A stretch of DNA of 40,134 nt, taken from assembly GCA_903906515.1 (NCBI GenBank), contig CAIVKO010000035.1:1-40134 (forward strand), given 5' to 3'. The notes under the pieces are model-generated. The model had not been told where the DNA came from and did not search any database. It worked only from the letters and a program-made list of their open reading frames with translations. Positions 1 through 8,662 of the stretch are shown piece after piece; positions within the stretch are counted from its first letter, which is position 1, and each line of letters starts with the position of its first letter. This DNA is from Akkermansiaceae bacterium. GTDB taxonomy: Bacteria; Verrucomicrobiota; Verrucomicrobiia; Verrucomicrobiales; Akkermansiaceae. The position numbers and the translations under genes are program-made.

Positions 1-1320
1 GATCGAAGTGGTGGTGATGCCCGTCTGGAGCGCCGCGAGGCGCACGTTGGAGCCTGCCGTCACGGTGGTATTGAACTGGTTGGTCGTATCCAAGGCGCGG
101 AAGCCGAGGGTGGTGTCATAGGTGACGAAGGTCGAGCCAGTGTCGGCATTCGTGCTGCCGCCCACCAGATATGGGATGATCTTCACATCCTTACTGGTGT
201 CGGTGTTGGCGGCGTTGTTCAGAGTGGTCGTGCCGATATAGCTCAAGGAGGCGCCGGCATCGGTGAGAGTGATTCTACCCAAGGAAGTGCTGCCTTGTCC
301 CAGCGAGGCGCCGCGGATCAGAGCGGTGGCATTATTGGAGCGGGAGAAAGCACTGGCATTCAAGGTGGATACTACGGTAACCCCTTGGACCGTGACGGTC
401 GAATACCCGGTGTTGATTCCAAGCACACCGAATGCTTCGCTGGTGCCAGCCGCATTACCCGAGAGGCTCAGTTCACCACCCGCAGAGAGATTCACGTTGC
501 CCGCGATGCGGTTGGCATTGTTGGTGGTGGAGCTATCTAGGAAGAGTTTGCCGCCGTTCAGTGTGATCGGGCTGCTTGAATTCAAGATCGAGCCATTGGC
601 ACCGTTGAGGGTGAGGGTGCCCGCCCTGACGGTGGTTGCACCTGTGTAGGTGTTGGCAGCGGAGAGGGTAGTGACGCCTGCGCCACTACTATTGACAGTG
701 AGCGCAACATTGCCGGGACCGGCACCATCGCCGATGATGCCGCCGAGGGTAATGCCGCCAGCGGCGCTGGAACCCACGGTGATCGTCTGCGTGCCGGTGG
801 TGGCAGCACCAGTGATGGCACCGAGGGTCTGAAGAGCGGTGCCGCTATTCGAGATGGCAATGGCGGTGGCCGCGCTGTTGAGGATGATGCCGGTGCTGAT
901 GATATTCGCCGAACCCGTGGCGTTGGTGAAGAAAATGCCGGAGCCCGTCGTGGCGCTGCCGAGATTGATGTCCGTGCCACCGCTGAGAGTGATGCCGCCC
1001 GTGGCATCATCAAAGGTGATGCTGTGTGCTGACTGAGTGGTGCTGACAGTCACAACGCCGCCAGTGCTGTTAGATGCGGCGGAGAAGAAAAGATCGGAAG
1101 TATTGTCGATCGTCTGCGCGGAGGTCGCGGTCGCACCCGTCGCATCCGTGCTCCAGAAGTTGCTAGTGCCCCAATTACCGGTAGCGGCAACAGCAGCTGT
1201 GGAGTTGCCGTTAGCATCCCAGTAGAAGGTGGCGGCATTGGCAAGCGGTGCTAATAGAGCGGCGAGCGCAGTAGCAAGCGCGAAGGATAAGCGGGCGGAG
1301 GAGAGGAGGCGAGGTTTCAT
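1..1320 (-). CDS. Autotransporter-associated beta-strand repeat protein, N-terminal part (runs off the left edge)
   Basis: Translating back from the ATG at 1320 gives 440 codons without a stop up to base 1, so the gene is 3'-truncated by the window edge. The first ~30 residues are a signal peptide (MKPRLLSSAR, then an Ala/Leu-rich core ending LANAA), so the product is exported. The mature part opens with FYWDANGN and then GNWGTSNFW, as in verrucomicrobial autotransporter-repeat proteins. It is rich in Gly, Thr, Ser and Asn and contains the family hallmark SAANTYTGATTV followed by AGTLTLNGANGS near residues 220-245. Such proteins form long beta-helical passengers and often end in a PEP-CTERM sorting tail or an autotransporter barrel; that end is not visible here. 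No clear ribosome binding site precedes the ATG. The family is well supported, the role is unknown. Confidence 0.85.
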   Translation of the reverse strand, partial: MKPRLLSSARLSFALATALAALLAPLANAATFYWDANGNSTAAVAATGNWGTSNFWSTDATGATATSAQTIDNTSDLFFSAASNSTGGVVTVSTTQSAHSITFDDATGGITLSGGTDINLGSATTGSGIFFTNATGSANIISTGIILNSAATAIAISNSGTALQTLGAITGAATTGTQTITVGSSAAGGITLGGIIGDGAGPGNVALTVNSSGAGVTTLSAANTYTGATTVRAGTLTLNGANGSILNSSSPITLNGGKLFLDSSTTNNANRIAGNVNLSAGGELSLSGNAAGTSEAFGVLGINTGYSTVTVQGVTVVSTLNASAFSRSNNATALIRGASLGQGSTSLGRITLTDAGASLSYIGTTTLNNAANTDTSKDVKIIPYLVGGSTNADTGSTFVTYDTTLGFRALDTTNQFNTTVTAGSNVRLAALQTGITTTSI

Positions 1321-1910
1321 GGTTGGGGAGGTAGAGTTAGATGTCTAAAAGTCTGAAAGTCGAAGGTCTAAAAGTCGGGAGAGGGAGAGGAAGAAGAAAG
1401 TCAATGGTTTGACTCAGTGATTGAAGTGAAGTGTTCGTCTCAAATCCTGCGGATTGGTGCGGTCATTGGTCATCGGGGAAGAAGAAGATTGTTATCGGTT
1501 ATCTGTTATTGGGTGAGAGATAGCACAGCGTTTTTTAAGTCTTCACTTCGATGTTTAATGCACAGCGTCCTGACGTTGGATGTTCGTCAGAGGGCTGTGG
1601 TGGGTTGGGGGTTTTTGGGGTTTTTTTTGGGCGGGCTGATGCGTGAAAATGAGAACTCTCCCACGACTCAATAGAAAATTTAGCCCGAAATCGGGCGTTC
1701 AACAAATCTTTTTTAAAATTTTTATCGCGGTTGATTTTCCATTTTATGGAGAGGTTGAGAAGACGCGAGACTTCAAGACTCAAGACTCAAGACGTAAGAA
1801 AATGGAAGAGTTATTAGTTATAAGTTATTGGTTATTAGGGAAGAGGAAGAAGATCTGAATCACTTCAACATCATCCTTGAAAAATGATTCCGTCTGAATT
1901 CTTCGGTTTT

Positions 1911-2005
1911 TTAGCCGCGAAAGAGCGCAAGGAACGCAAAGAGAAGAGGGTTTGAAAACTACATAAGTCTTTAACTTTGCGTTTTTTGCGTTCCTTTGCG
2001 GCTAA
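1911..2005. repeat. Short inverted-repeat element (MITE-like)
   Basis: Arms 1911-1941 and 1975-2005 are 31 bp each and imperfectly inverted (ttagccgcgaaagagcg... against ...ttcctttgcggctaa), with a 33-bp centre. The GCG-AA-CGCAAAG theme resembles the ends of the elements at 14237-14733 and 15956-16108, so this may be the smallest member of that family. No coding capacity. Confidence 0.6.
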
Positions 2006-2012
2006 GAATTCT

Positions 2013-2061
2013 GAACAGGAGGCAACGGAGATGGCCAATTGGAGGGATTTTCAAGCCGATC
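2013..2061 (+). repeat. 49-bp direct repeat, copy 1
   Basis: Starts gaacaggaggcaacggag and ends ttttcaagccgatc. It is identical over 49 bp to 2184-2232. A degenerate 25-bp relative of its first half lies at 3090-3114, downstream of vapC. Confidence 0.85.
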
Positions 2062-2150
2062 ATTGGCCGATTTCTCACTTCTTTGCGGGAACGATTGGAA
2101 TTGCAGGAACGAAAGCGAAAGCCCAGCGCGAAGCTCCTCCATTTCTCACC

Positions 2151-2202
2151 TCTCCGTTTCCTCCTGTAAAAAATTCTTTCTTGGAACAGGAGGCAACGGA
2201 GA
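2151..2202. repeat. ACAGGAGG inverted pair
   Basis: tctccgtttcctcctgt (2151-2167) is the reverse complement, with one mismatch, of acaggaggcaacggaga (2186-2202). The 18-bp loop is AT-rich. The right arm is also the start of the second 49-bp direct-repeat copy, so one repeat family occurs here in both orientations. Confidence 0.7.
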
Positions 2203-2232
2203 TGGCCAATTGGAGGGATTTTCAAGCCGATC
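2184..2232 (+). repeat. 49-bp direct repeat, copy 2
   Basis: Perfect second copy of 2013-2061. The intervening 122 bp are not repeated. Confidence 0.85.
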
Positions 2233-2241
2233 CGATCCACT

Positions 2242-2287
2242 CATTCGCATTTCATTGGCGCGGACCGCTCGGAGTTCGGTCCCTGCC
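2242..2287 (+). repeat. REP-like palindrome, ggaccg family, single copy
   Basis: Contains ggaccgctcggag followed by cggtccctgcc, a hairpin with ggaccg/cggtcc stems. It is preceded by cattcgcatttc, which also precedes the copies at 27716 and, inverted, at 34003. This is a solitary half of the paired elements found at those two loci. Confidence 0.7.
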
Positions 2288-2346
2288 TTGGGCGATGAGA
2301 TTTGGCTCCAATCTCCAATCTCTTTTTCTTTTGGATTTACATCTGC

Positions 2347-2374
2347 TTGACCTGATATCTGTTCTGTGTATGCT
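2347..2374 (+). promoter_or_regulatory. Candidate vapBC promoter giving a leaderless start
   Basis: TTGACC (2347-2352) and TATGCT (2369-2374) are separated by 16 bp. A start site 6-7 bases downstream falls on the vapB ATG at 2381, so the mRNA would be leaderless; no Shine-Dalgarno precedes that ATG. The box overlaps an imperfect inverted repeat (tatgc-tacat-gcatg) that could be an autoregulatory operator. Inferred from consensus similarity only. Confidence 0.35.
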
Positions 2375-2380
2375 ACATGC

Positions 2381-2620
2381 ATGTCTACAAAGACGATATC
2401 GATTGATTTGGAAGCCTACGAGAGGCTGAGTCGGGCCAGGTTATCGCCGAAAGATTCGTTTTCACGGGTAATCAAGCGCGCGAAATGGGAGATGCCAGCG
2501 AAGACGTGTGGGGATTTATTGCAGTCGTTGGCGACCATGCCGCCTGCAGACGACGATGTGCTGCAGCGTTTGGAACGAGCCCAGGCGGAAGATCAAACCC
2601 CTGACCACCCATGGGCATGA
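2381..2620 (+). CDS. vapB: VapB-type antitoxin
   Basis: A 79-residue protein starting MSTKTISIDLEAYERL. The N-terminal beta-strand-helix pattern (TISIDLEAYERLSRAR, then SFSRVIKRA) fits a small ribbon-helix-helix/AbrB-like antitoxin of the family found upstream of PIN toxins. The acidic C-terminal tail (PADDDVLQRLERAQAED) is the usual toxin-binding part. I chose the ATG at 2381 over the in-frame GTG at 2366 because the extra residues (MYATC) look unlike the family and 2381 fits a promoter-proximal start. Its stop overlaps the vapC start, so the pair is translationally coupled. It should bind the VapC product and repress its own promoter. Confidence 0.75.
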   Translation: MSTKTISIDLEAYERLSRARLSPKDSFSRVIKRAKWEMPAKTCGDLLQSLATMPPADDDVLQRLERAQAEDQTPDHPWA

Positions 2621-3009
2621 GGCGCTTATTGTTCGACACCTGTTTTCTAATCGATCTGGAGCGGGAAATGAAGCGAGGGGCAGGCAAGGCACATGTATTT
2701 CTCCATGAAAACCGGGAAGCACTGGCCTGCATTTCATGGACTGTGGCGGGTGAATTCGCTGAGGGATTTTTGGACATTCGTGATCCTGCCTGCGCGGCGA
2801 TGCTGGGGCGTTTCGAGATTCTGCCGATGGACGAGGCCACGGCGGGTCAATACGCCCGGATCACGGCGAAACTGCGGAGGGAAAATCAACTGATCGGGAC
2901 CAACGACCTGTGGATTGCTGCGGCAGCGGTGGCGCATGGATTGGAGCTAGTCACCAACAACACCGCCCATTTCGCACGCGTGTCGGGGTTGTCATTGCGC
3001 GGCTATTGA
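2617..3009 (+). CDS. vapC: VapC-type PIN-domain ribonuclease toxin
   Basis: A PIN-fold endoribonuclease of about 130 residues. Counting from the ATG at 2611, the acidic site comprises D9 (LLFDTCFLIDLE), E48 (VAGEFAEG) and D99 (GTNDLWIAA), with the TNNTAHF motif at the end as in active VapC proteins, so the toxin appears intact. Two starts are possible. The one at 2617 makes the classical ATGA overlap with the vapB stop at 2618-2620 and is preferred; 2611 adds two residues. VapC family members cleave RNA, often tRNA anticodon loops or rRNA; the target here cannot be read from sequence. A degenerate copy of the ACAGGAGG repeat follows the gene. Confidence 0.88.
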   Translation: MRRLLFDTCFLIDLEREMKRGAGKAHVFLHENREALACISWTVAGEFAEGFLDIRDPACAAMLGRFEILPMDEATAGQYARITAKLRRENQLIGTNDLWIAAAAVAHGLELVTNNTAHFARVSGLSLRGY

Positions 3010-3089
3010 GAGCATGGAGATCGACTCAAGCGAGATTCTTGCTCGCGTCTCTGCGCTGATTGGAGCAGCGGACACACTGAAGATTTTTT

Positions 3090-3114
3090 ACAGGAGGGAA
3101 CGGAGGTGGCGAAT
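3090..3114 (+). repeat. Degenerate ACAGGAGG repeat copy
   Basis: acaggagggaacggaggtgg... matches the first half of the 49-bp direct repeat (2016 onward) at 22 of 25 positions. It lies between the convergent vapC and ABC-ATPase genes. Confidence 0.6.
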
Positions 3115-3128
3115 AGACTTGTAGCGCC

Positions 3129-3821
3129 TTACTTTTTTACATCGCTTTCGATCAGTCCGTCCCTGACGCGGATCACGCGGTTGGCGTGGGATGCGACTTC
3201 GTCTTCGTGGGTGACCATGATGATGGAGATGCCGCGCTCCGAGTTGAGGCGGGTGAGGAGATCCATGATTTCGTGGGTGGTTGTGGAGTCGAGGTTGCCG
3301 GTGGGTTCGTCTGCAAAGAGCGTGTCCGGGTTGGTGACGATGGCCCGGGCGATGGCGACCCGCTGTTGCTGGCCGCCGGAGAGTTCGGCGGGGGTGTTGC
3401 GTTCCTTTTCCGGGATGCCCACGCTGGCGAGAGCCTCGCGGGCCAGTTGGTGGCGTTGTTTGCGTGAGTAACCGCGGTAAAGCAACGGCAACTCAACGTT
3501 TTCCAGGGCGGACGTGCGGGCGAGCAGATTGAAGCCTTGAAAAATGAAACCCAAAGCATGACGGCGAATGAGCGAGCGCTGGTCCTTGTTGAGGTTCTCC
3601 ACGGCAATGCCCTTAAAAAAATAACTGCCGGATGTTGGGGTATCGAGACACCCCAACAGGTTCATCAAGGTCGATTTTCCAGAGCCGCTGGGACCCATGA
3701 CCGCGAGGAACTCGCCACTTTGGATCGTCAGGTCGACACCCTTGAGAGCCGCGAAAGCGGCGTCTCCACTGCCGTAGATCTTGGTGAGCCCGTGCAACTC
3801 GATGAGGGGTGGCTTGATCAT
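3129..3821 (-). CDS. ABC transporter ATP-binding protein, MacB/LolD type
   Basis: A 230-residue ATPase with all motifs in place: Walker A GPSGSGKST (43-51), Q-loop FQGFN, signature LSGGQQQR, Walker B LFADEPTGNLD and the H-loop MVTHE. The order and wording match the LolD/MacB/FtsE branch, whose ATPases pair with FtsX-like permeases to work on lipoproteins, export or cell division (mechanotransmission type). No permease gene lies next to it: downstream is convergent vapC, and upstream, after 112 bp, is cyanophycin synthetase. It therefore either pairs with a distant permease or belongs to a dispersed system. The specific function is open. Confidence 0.92.
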   Translation of the reverse strand: MIKPPLIELHGLTKIYGSGDAAFAALKGVDLTIQSGEFLAVMGPSGSGKSTLMNLLGCLDTPTSGSYFFKGIAVENLNKDQRSLIRRHALGFIFQGFNLLARTSALENVELPLLYRGYSRKQRHQLAREALASVGIPEKERNTPAELSGGQQQRVAIARAIVTNPDTLFADEPTGNLDSTTTHEIMDLLTRLNSERGISIIMVTHEDEVASHANRVIRVRDGLIESDVKK

Positions 3822-3933
3822 GATTCCGAAGCAACGGAAGCTTGTTCAATCCCACCGCGCGCGAAAAGGAGAAATTTCCAATTTCGCGCCATCCTCAATA
3901 TCAAATCCCCCAATATCCTATTCCCCTTTCAGA

Positions 3934-6486
3934 TTATTCAGCGGTCCGCATTGCGATGTGAGCGAGAGCTTCGTCGATCTGATCGATGAGGATCAGGCAG
4001 AGGTCGCCGGATTCGAGACGGGAAAGCGCGGTATCGATGGCCAGGAACTCACCGCGGATTTCCTCGGAGTGGCGGGTTCTGGCGGCGTTGGCAAGTCCCT
4101 CGCGCAGCAATCCGAGCACTTCGCCATCGGCGCGGCCGCGCTGGCAGAGATCCTGATAGAGAATCACCTCGTCAAAGGCGGCTCCCAGAATCTGCGTTTG
4201 TTCGCGGATGTCGCAGTCGCGGCGGTCGCCCGCGCCGCTGATGACCACGATGCGCCGCTTGGCGGGGATGGGATCGATGGCTTGGACGAGGGCGCGGATG
4301 GCGTCCGGGTTGTGACCGTAATCGGCGATGACGGTGGCACCGTGATGGTTGAAAACATTGAATCGGCCGGGAGCGGTTTGCGCGTCGGATAGAAACGTGG
4401 CCAATCCGCGGCGGATGATGTCCCATGGGATTCCAAGTGCCCATGCGGCGGCGATGGCCGCCATGACGTTCTCGACTTGGAAATGAATCGTGCCGTTGCG
4501 GGTGACCGGGATATTGGTTAGATCAGTGCGATAGCGCAGTTTACCCCTGCCTGCGACAATGTGGCCGTCTTCCACAAACACCCCGCGCTTGCCTTGGGCG
4601 AGGTGGTTGGCAAGCACGCGCTCGTGGCGGTCGAGAGCGAAGAAGGTGACGGATCCCGGGCAGGCATTCGCCATTGCGGCCACGCTGGGATCGGCGGCGT
4701 TGAGCACGGCCACGCCATCGGGCAGCACGCTGCGGACGATGACGCGCTTGACCACCGCGAGGTCCTCGACGGTGCTGATGTAATTCATGCCCAGATGATC
4801 ACCCGCGCCGATGTTGGTCACGACGGCCACGTTGCAGCGGTCGAATCCCAGACCTTCGCGGAGGATGCCGCCGCGTGCGGTTTCGAAAACCGCGGCATCA
4901 ACCTCAGGATGAAAGAGGACGTTGCGGGCGCTGCGCGGGCCGCTGCAATCGCCGGTATCGATACGTTTTCCGGAAATATAAACGCCGTCGGTATTGGTCA
5001 TGCCCGTGCGTTTTCCTGATAGAGAGAGAATGTGAGCGATCAGGCGCACGGCGGTGGTCTTGCCGTTGGTACCGGCCACTGCGACCACTGGAATGCGACC
5101 GTTCTCGTGACCATCGAACATGGTGGAAATGATCGCTTCACCGACCGGGCGGCCTTTTCCAAACGAAGGTTCCAGATGCATGCGCAGTCCCGGAGCCGCA
5201 TTGACTTCGATGACGCCGCCGGATTGGTGTTCCAGCGGTTTGAGCACGCTTTCGCAGACCACATCCACGCCGCAGAGATCGAGCCCCACCATTTTCGCGG
5301 CGTCCACGGCGCGTGCGGCGAGATCGCGGTGGACGTCGTCGGTCACATCGGTGGCGGATCCGCCGGTGCTGAGATTGGCGTTGTTGCGCAGGATCACACG
5401 CGTGCCCTTGTGCGGAACGGAGTCCGCATTCAGCCCCTGTTTAGCCAGCACGGCCAAGGCGATCTCATCCAACCTGATTTTCGTTAGAGACGTCGCATGA
5501 CCGTCACTGCGGCGGGGGTCGCTGTTGACCACGTCGACCAATCCGCGGATCGTGTGTTCGCCATCGCCGATGACCAGCGGTGGATCGCGGCGCGCGGCGG
5601 CGATCAGTTTTCCGCCGATGACCAGCAGGCGGAAATCATGTCCGGATATGTATTGTTCGACCATGACCGCCTCGCTGACTTCGTGGGCGGCAGCGTATGC
5701 TGCGATCACGCTCTCGCGAGACTCGATGTTGGCGGCCACGCCTTTGCCCTGGTTGCCATCGCGGGGTTTGACCACCACGGGTTCCCCGATTTCGCAGGCG
5801 GCGGCCCATGCGTCCTCGGCATCCTTGACCGGCCGGCCCTTCGGCACGGGAACCGCTGCGGACTCTAACAAATATTTAGTAAGCTCCTTGTCCTGCGCGA
5901 TCGACTCGCCGATCACGCTGGTGGTATCCATTTCCGCAGCTTGGATGCGGCGTTGTTTGCTGCCCCATCCGAACTGGACCAGGCTGCCCTCGGTGAGCCG
6001 GCGGTATGGGATGTGACGGGCGACCGCCGCCGCAACAATGGCACCGGTGCTGGGGCCGAGGCGCACGTCCTCATCCAACAGGCGCAGGCGGGTGAGCGCG
6101 TCTGGCAGGTCGAACGGCAGATTGTCACGGGCAGCGGCACACAAAGTTTTGGCCAATTCCATGGCGAGCCTGCCGACGGCTTCCTCGGTGTATTCGACGA
6201 CCACCTGATAGATCCCCGGTTCCACGGTGGCGACCGAGCGGCTGAATGCCACCGGGCATCCGGCCTGGGCTTGGAGTCCGAGGGCGGCGAGCTCCAGTGC
6301 GGAAGCCATGCCGGCACCGGATTCGAACGGGCCAATCTGTGGAAACCGTTCGCGCAGGCGCTCTTCGAAGCCCGGCATTTCATCCAGACAAAGTTCCTCG
6401 CCGCTGCAAGCGACCACGGCTTGGATGGCGGTATGCAGGCTCCAGAGATTGGGGCCGCGGAGTGCCCTGATATTGAGGATGTTCAT
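3934..6486 (-). CDS. cphA: Cyanophycin synthetase, apparently active
   Basis: An 850-residue protein close to the usual ~875 of CphA1, which polymerises Asp and Arg into the nitrogen-storage polymer multi-L-arginyl-poly-L-aspartate. It has an N-domain (~1-160), an ATP-grasp domain (~165-455; VVVKPRDGNQGKGV near 240, IEVNAAPGL near 427) and a Mur-ligase-like domain (~465-850) with the intact P-loop GTNGKTT (472-478) and IADYGHNP near the C-terminal domain. The N-domain is divergent: where the family, and the adjacent paralogue, carry H-x-x-E-H followed by LE-x-Q, this protein reads ASALELAALGLQ. Its ATG overlaps the stop of the upstream paralogue by 4 bp (ATGA), implying coupled synthesis and a complex or balanced stoichiometry. 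No cyanophycinase gene is in the window. Confidence 0.93.
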   Translation of the reverse strand: MNILNIRALRGPNLWSLHTAIQAVVACSGEELCLDEMPGFEERLRERFPQIGPFESGAGMASALELAALGLQAQAGCPVAFSRSVATVEPGIYQVVVEYTEEAVGRLAMELAKTLCAAARDNLPFDLPDALTRLRLLDEDVRLGPSTGAIVAAAVARHIPYRRLTEGSLVQFGWGSKQRRIQAAEMDTTSVIGESIAQDKELTKYLLESAAVPVPKGRPVKDAEDAWAAACEIGEPVVVKPRDGNQGKGVAANIESRESVIAAYAAAHEVSEAVMVEQYISGHDFRLLVIGGKLIAAARRDPPLVIGDGEHTIRGLVDVVNSDPRRSDGHATSLTKIRLDEIALAVLAKQGLNADSVPHKGTRVILRNNANLSTGGSATDVTDDVHRDLAARAVDAAKMVGLDLCGVDVVCESVLKPLEHQSGGVIEVNAAPGLRMHLEPSFGKGRPVGEAIISTMFDGHENGRIPVVAVAGTNGKTTAVRLIAHILSLSGKRTGMTNTDGVYISGKRIDTGDCSGPRSARNVLFHPEVDAAVFETARGGILREGLGFDRCNVAVVTNIGAGDHLGMNYISTVEDLAVVKRVIVRSVLPDGVAVLNAADPSVAAMANACPGSVTFFALDRHERVLANHLAQGKRGVFVEDGHIVAGRGKLRYRTDLTNIPVTRNGTIHFQVENVMAAIAAAWALGIPWDIIRRGLATFLSDAQTAPGRFNVFNHHGATVIADYGHNPDAIRALVQAIDPIPAKRRIVVISGAGDRRDCDIREQTQILGAAFDEVILYQDLCQRGRADGEVLGLLREGLANAARTRHSEEIRGEFLAIDTALSRLESGDLCLILIDQIDEALAHIAMRTAE

Positions 6487-8525
6487 GCGCGGTGGGTCAT
6501 GGACGAAAACACTACTGACTCCGGTGGATCCGGTTGGTTGGCGTCGTGCGGTTCGTTAGAAAAGGTTTCCACTCCGGTGCGGAGCACATGAAGGGCGATA
6601 TCCAGCGCCCATGCGGCGGCCACGGCGGCCAGCACAACGCCGGTTCTGATAGGTCCTGGTTCGCTGGAAATAAATGGAATCGAGGACAAAGGAGCGATCA
6701 AGGTTTCTTCGGATGCGCTTGCCAGGATCAAATTTTCTTCGCGGATTGTCACGGCCCGACCGCCACCGGCCAAATGGTTTGTTAAGACCGGCGTTGATGG
6801 ATCCGCCGCATAGAACACCACCTCGCCATCACACAACGGTGCAAGTTCCGCGACCCGCGGGTCTTCCGCATTGAGAACCGCCGCGCCATTCGGCAACACG
6901 ACATCCACTTGGGAGCGTATCACTTGGATCACCCGCTCCGGAGTATCGATATAATATCTTCCGTAATGATGCTCCGGCACGATACAGGTGACGACTCCGA
7001 CCTTGCAGCGGTCATACGCAAGACCTTCGCCTAGGATCACGTCCGCGCTGTTTTCCAAGACCGCGGCCTCCACCGAGCGGTTCATCAGGATGCGCCGTCC
7101 GGAATGCCAGTTTCCGCAATCCGTGGTTTCCACCTGCCTGCGGTTAAAAAACAATCCGTCGCCACATGCGAGACCGGTTTGTTTGCCGCTCAGGCGTAGA
7201 AACTCGGCGATCAGGCGGGCGACCCCGGTGGTACCTTCAGACCCGGTGATGCCAACCACGGGGATGCGTCCGTCATCGCCATTTGGGAACAAGCCGTCAA
7301 TGATCGAGCGTCCCACGGGTCGGGGTTCGCCGCTGGCGGGGTGGAGGTGTGTGACCAATCCGGGAGCTGCGTGCACACCGATGATCGCTCCGTGATCGGC
7401 GGACAACGGGCGCTCCACATCTTCCAACATCACATCGATCCCTGCGATATCGAGGCCGACGATCTTTGCGGCCAGGCATGCGGCTTCCGTGGTGGACGGG
7501 TGAACCAATCCGGTGACATCGGCGGCGGAGTTTGGGACATTCGATGATCCCGCACCACCGTCCAAGCGGGCGGCGGCCACCAGTTTTCCGCCCAGCACCA
7601 GCAAGCGGTGCGGCTTGCCGGGAATGATTTTTTCGACAATCACCTCCGCGCGGTTGCCGGAGAGATTTTGCCAGGCGGCTTCCATTTCCACGCGATTTGA
7701 AACTTCGGCACGCGGTTCAATCGTTCCGTGCTGGCTCGATTTGACAGACACTGGCAGTCCCATGTCCTCGGCCTCTTCCCATGCCTCATCCACGCTTTCT
7801 GCTAGAATTCTAGGAGGCACCGGCAGCCCACAGGTTTTCAAAAGCCGGTGGGACAGGCTGGGGTCCCTCGTGATGCCCTCGGCGATCGCTCCGGTAAGCT
7901 CGGTCTCCGCAGCCCAGATCCGCTTCTGGCGCGCGCCGTATCCGAGTTGCACCAGGTTATCCGGAGAAAGGCGCATGGTTGGAATCCTGCGGTCCTTTTC
8001 CTCTGCGGCGGCGACGATACAGGCGGTGCTGGGGCCCAGCATATATTGCCCAGCCAGTGCCTCAAGGCGCACCACCGTTTCTTTGACATCGAACGGTTTG
8101 TCCTCGATGGCGGCCATGACCAGATCGCGTGCCGCCTCCAAACAAGCGCGGGTTACGTCTTCCTGCCGCGCGCTGACCACGACCTTGTAGACTCCCCTTA
8201 CGCCTGTTTCACGGGCTTTGCCGAAGCCTCCGGGCATTCCTGCGAGGTTCTGGATCTCCAGAGTAACATGTTCGAGGATATGGGCCGGCCAGGTACCCTC
8301 ATGCAGGCGTTTGATGAAACCGCCCGGCTCGCCATAACTGCAGCGGTGCTCGGACAAGCTTGGCAACCAGGCGCACAGGCGCTCCACAAATCCCGGAATC
8401 GTATTTGACGGGCAATCCTCCAGATCACCGATGTCCACCCAAGCTTCCAACGTGGGACGATAAGTCCACAAACTGGGTCCGCGCAGCGGGAAGATTTTGA
8501 GAAACTGGATAGTCTTGCGTTCCAT
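6483..8525 (-). CDS. Degenerate cyanophycin synthetase paralogue (CphA-like, probably inactive in synthesis)
   Basis: A 680-residue protein alignable with CphA from the start (LRGPSLWTYRPTLE) but lacking the final ~150-residue Mur-ligase domain. Both synthetic sites are damaged. The Mur P-loop reads GSEGTTG (428-434), so the essential Lys is Thr432. In the ATP-grasp domain the nucleotide loop is replaced by VKSSQHGTIEPR, about 60 residues between VAAAR and ADVT are missing, and the metal-binding E-V-N before AAPG is G-V-H. The N-domain by contrast is canonical: H82-I-L-E85-H86 followed by LEIQNLAGMPGGFGK. In CphA1 this domain has been described as a cryptic metallopeptidase-like site that makes primers. 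It precedes and overlaps cphA. Adjacent cphA paralogues are known in other bacteria. A regulatory or primer-making subunit is my inference. Confidence 0.87.
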   Translation of the reverse strand: MERKTIQFLKIFPLRGPSLWTYRPTLEAWVDIGDLEDCPSNTIPGFVERLCAWLPSLSEHRCSYGEPGGFIKRLHEGTWPAHILEHVTLEIQNLAGMPGGFGKARETGVRGVYKVVVSARQEDVTRACLEAARDLVMAAIEDKPFDVKETVVRLEALAGQYMLGPSTACIVAAAEEKDRRIPTMRLSPDNLVQLGYGARQKRIWAAETELTGAIAEGITRDPSLSHRLLKTCGLPVPPRILAESVDEAWEEAEDMGLPVSVKSSQHGTIEPRAEVSNRVEMEAAWQNLSGNRAEVIVEKIIPGKPHRLLVLGGKLVAAARLDGGAGSSNVPNSAADVTGLVHPSTTEAACLAAKIVGLDIAGIDVMLEDVERPLSADHGAIIGVHAAPGLVTHLHPASGEPRPVGRSIIDGLFPNGDDGRIPVVGITGSEGTTGVARLIAEFLRLSGKQTGLACGDGLFFNRRQVETTDCGNWHSGRRILMNRSVEAAVLENSADVILGEGLAYDRCKVGVVTCIVPEHHYGRYYIDTPERVIQVIRSQVDVVLPNGAAVLNAEDPRVAELAPLCDGEVVFYAADPSTPVLTNHLAGGGRAVTIREENLILASASEETLIAPLSSIPFISSEPGPIRTGVVLAAVAAAWALDIALHVLRTGVETFSNEPHDANQPDPPESVVFSSMTHRA

Positions 8526-8662
8526 GTAGCGGCGTCCCTTCGATGCAGTGGCGGGGCGCTTTCTTCATTTTTATTTCATTCAAATCAAGCCTGCTGTGAC
8601 AAAATTGGAGAATAAGGGCGGTTTTTCCGAAAGATTGCCCAGAATTCCCCCGTTCTATCCGG

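Larger units (their letters stand above)
1321..2380. other. Gene-free, repeat-rich intergenic region
   Basis: About 1 kb separates the secreted protein from the vapB gene. I see no credible gene in it: the short open frames lack family resemblance and consist partly of repeats. The left part has short slippage-like repeats (gtctaaaagtc at about 1340-1380, tcaagactcaagac at about 1773-1790) and an AT-rich stretch at 1640-1860. The right part holds an inverted-repeat element (1911-2005), a 49-bp perfect direct repeat, an ACAGGAGG inverted pair and one REP-like palindrome, each listed separately. It looks like a landing zone for small non-autonomous elements. Confidence 0.7.

Noticed and set aside
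1417-1858. Small frames in the gene-free region
   Set aside because: AT-rich, low-complexity translations without ribosome sites or family resemblance.
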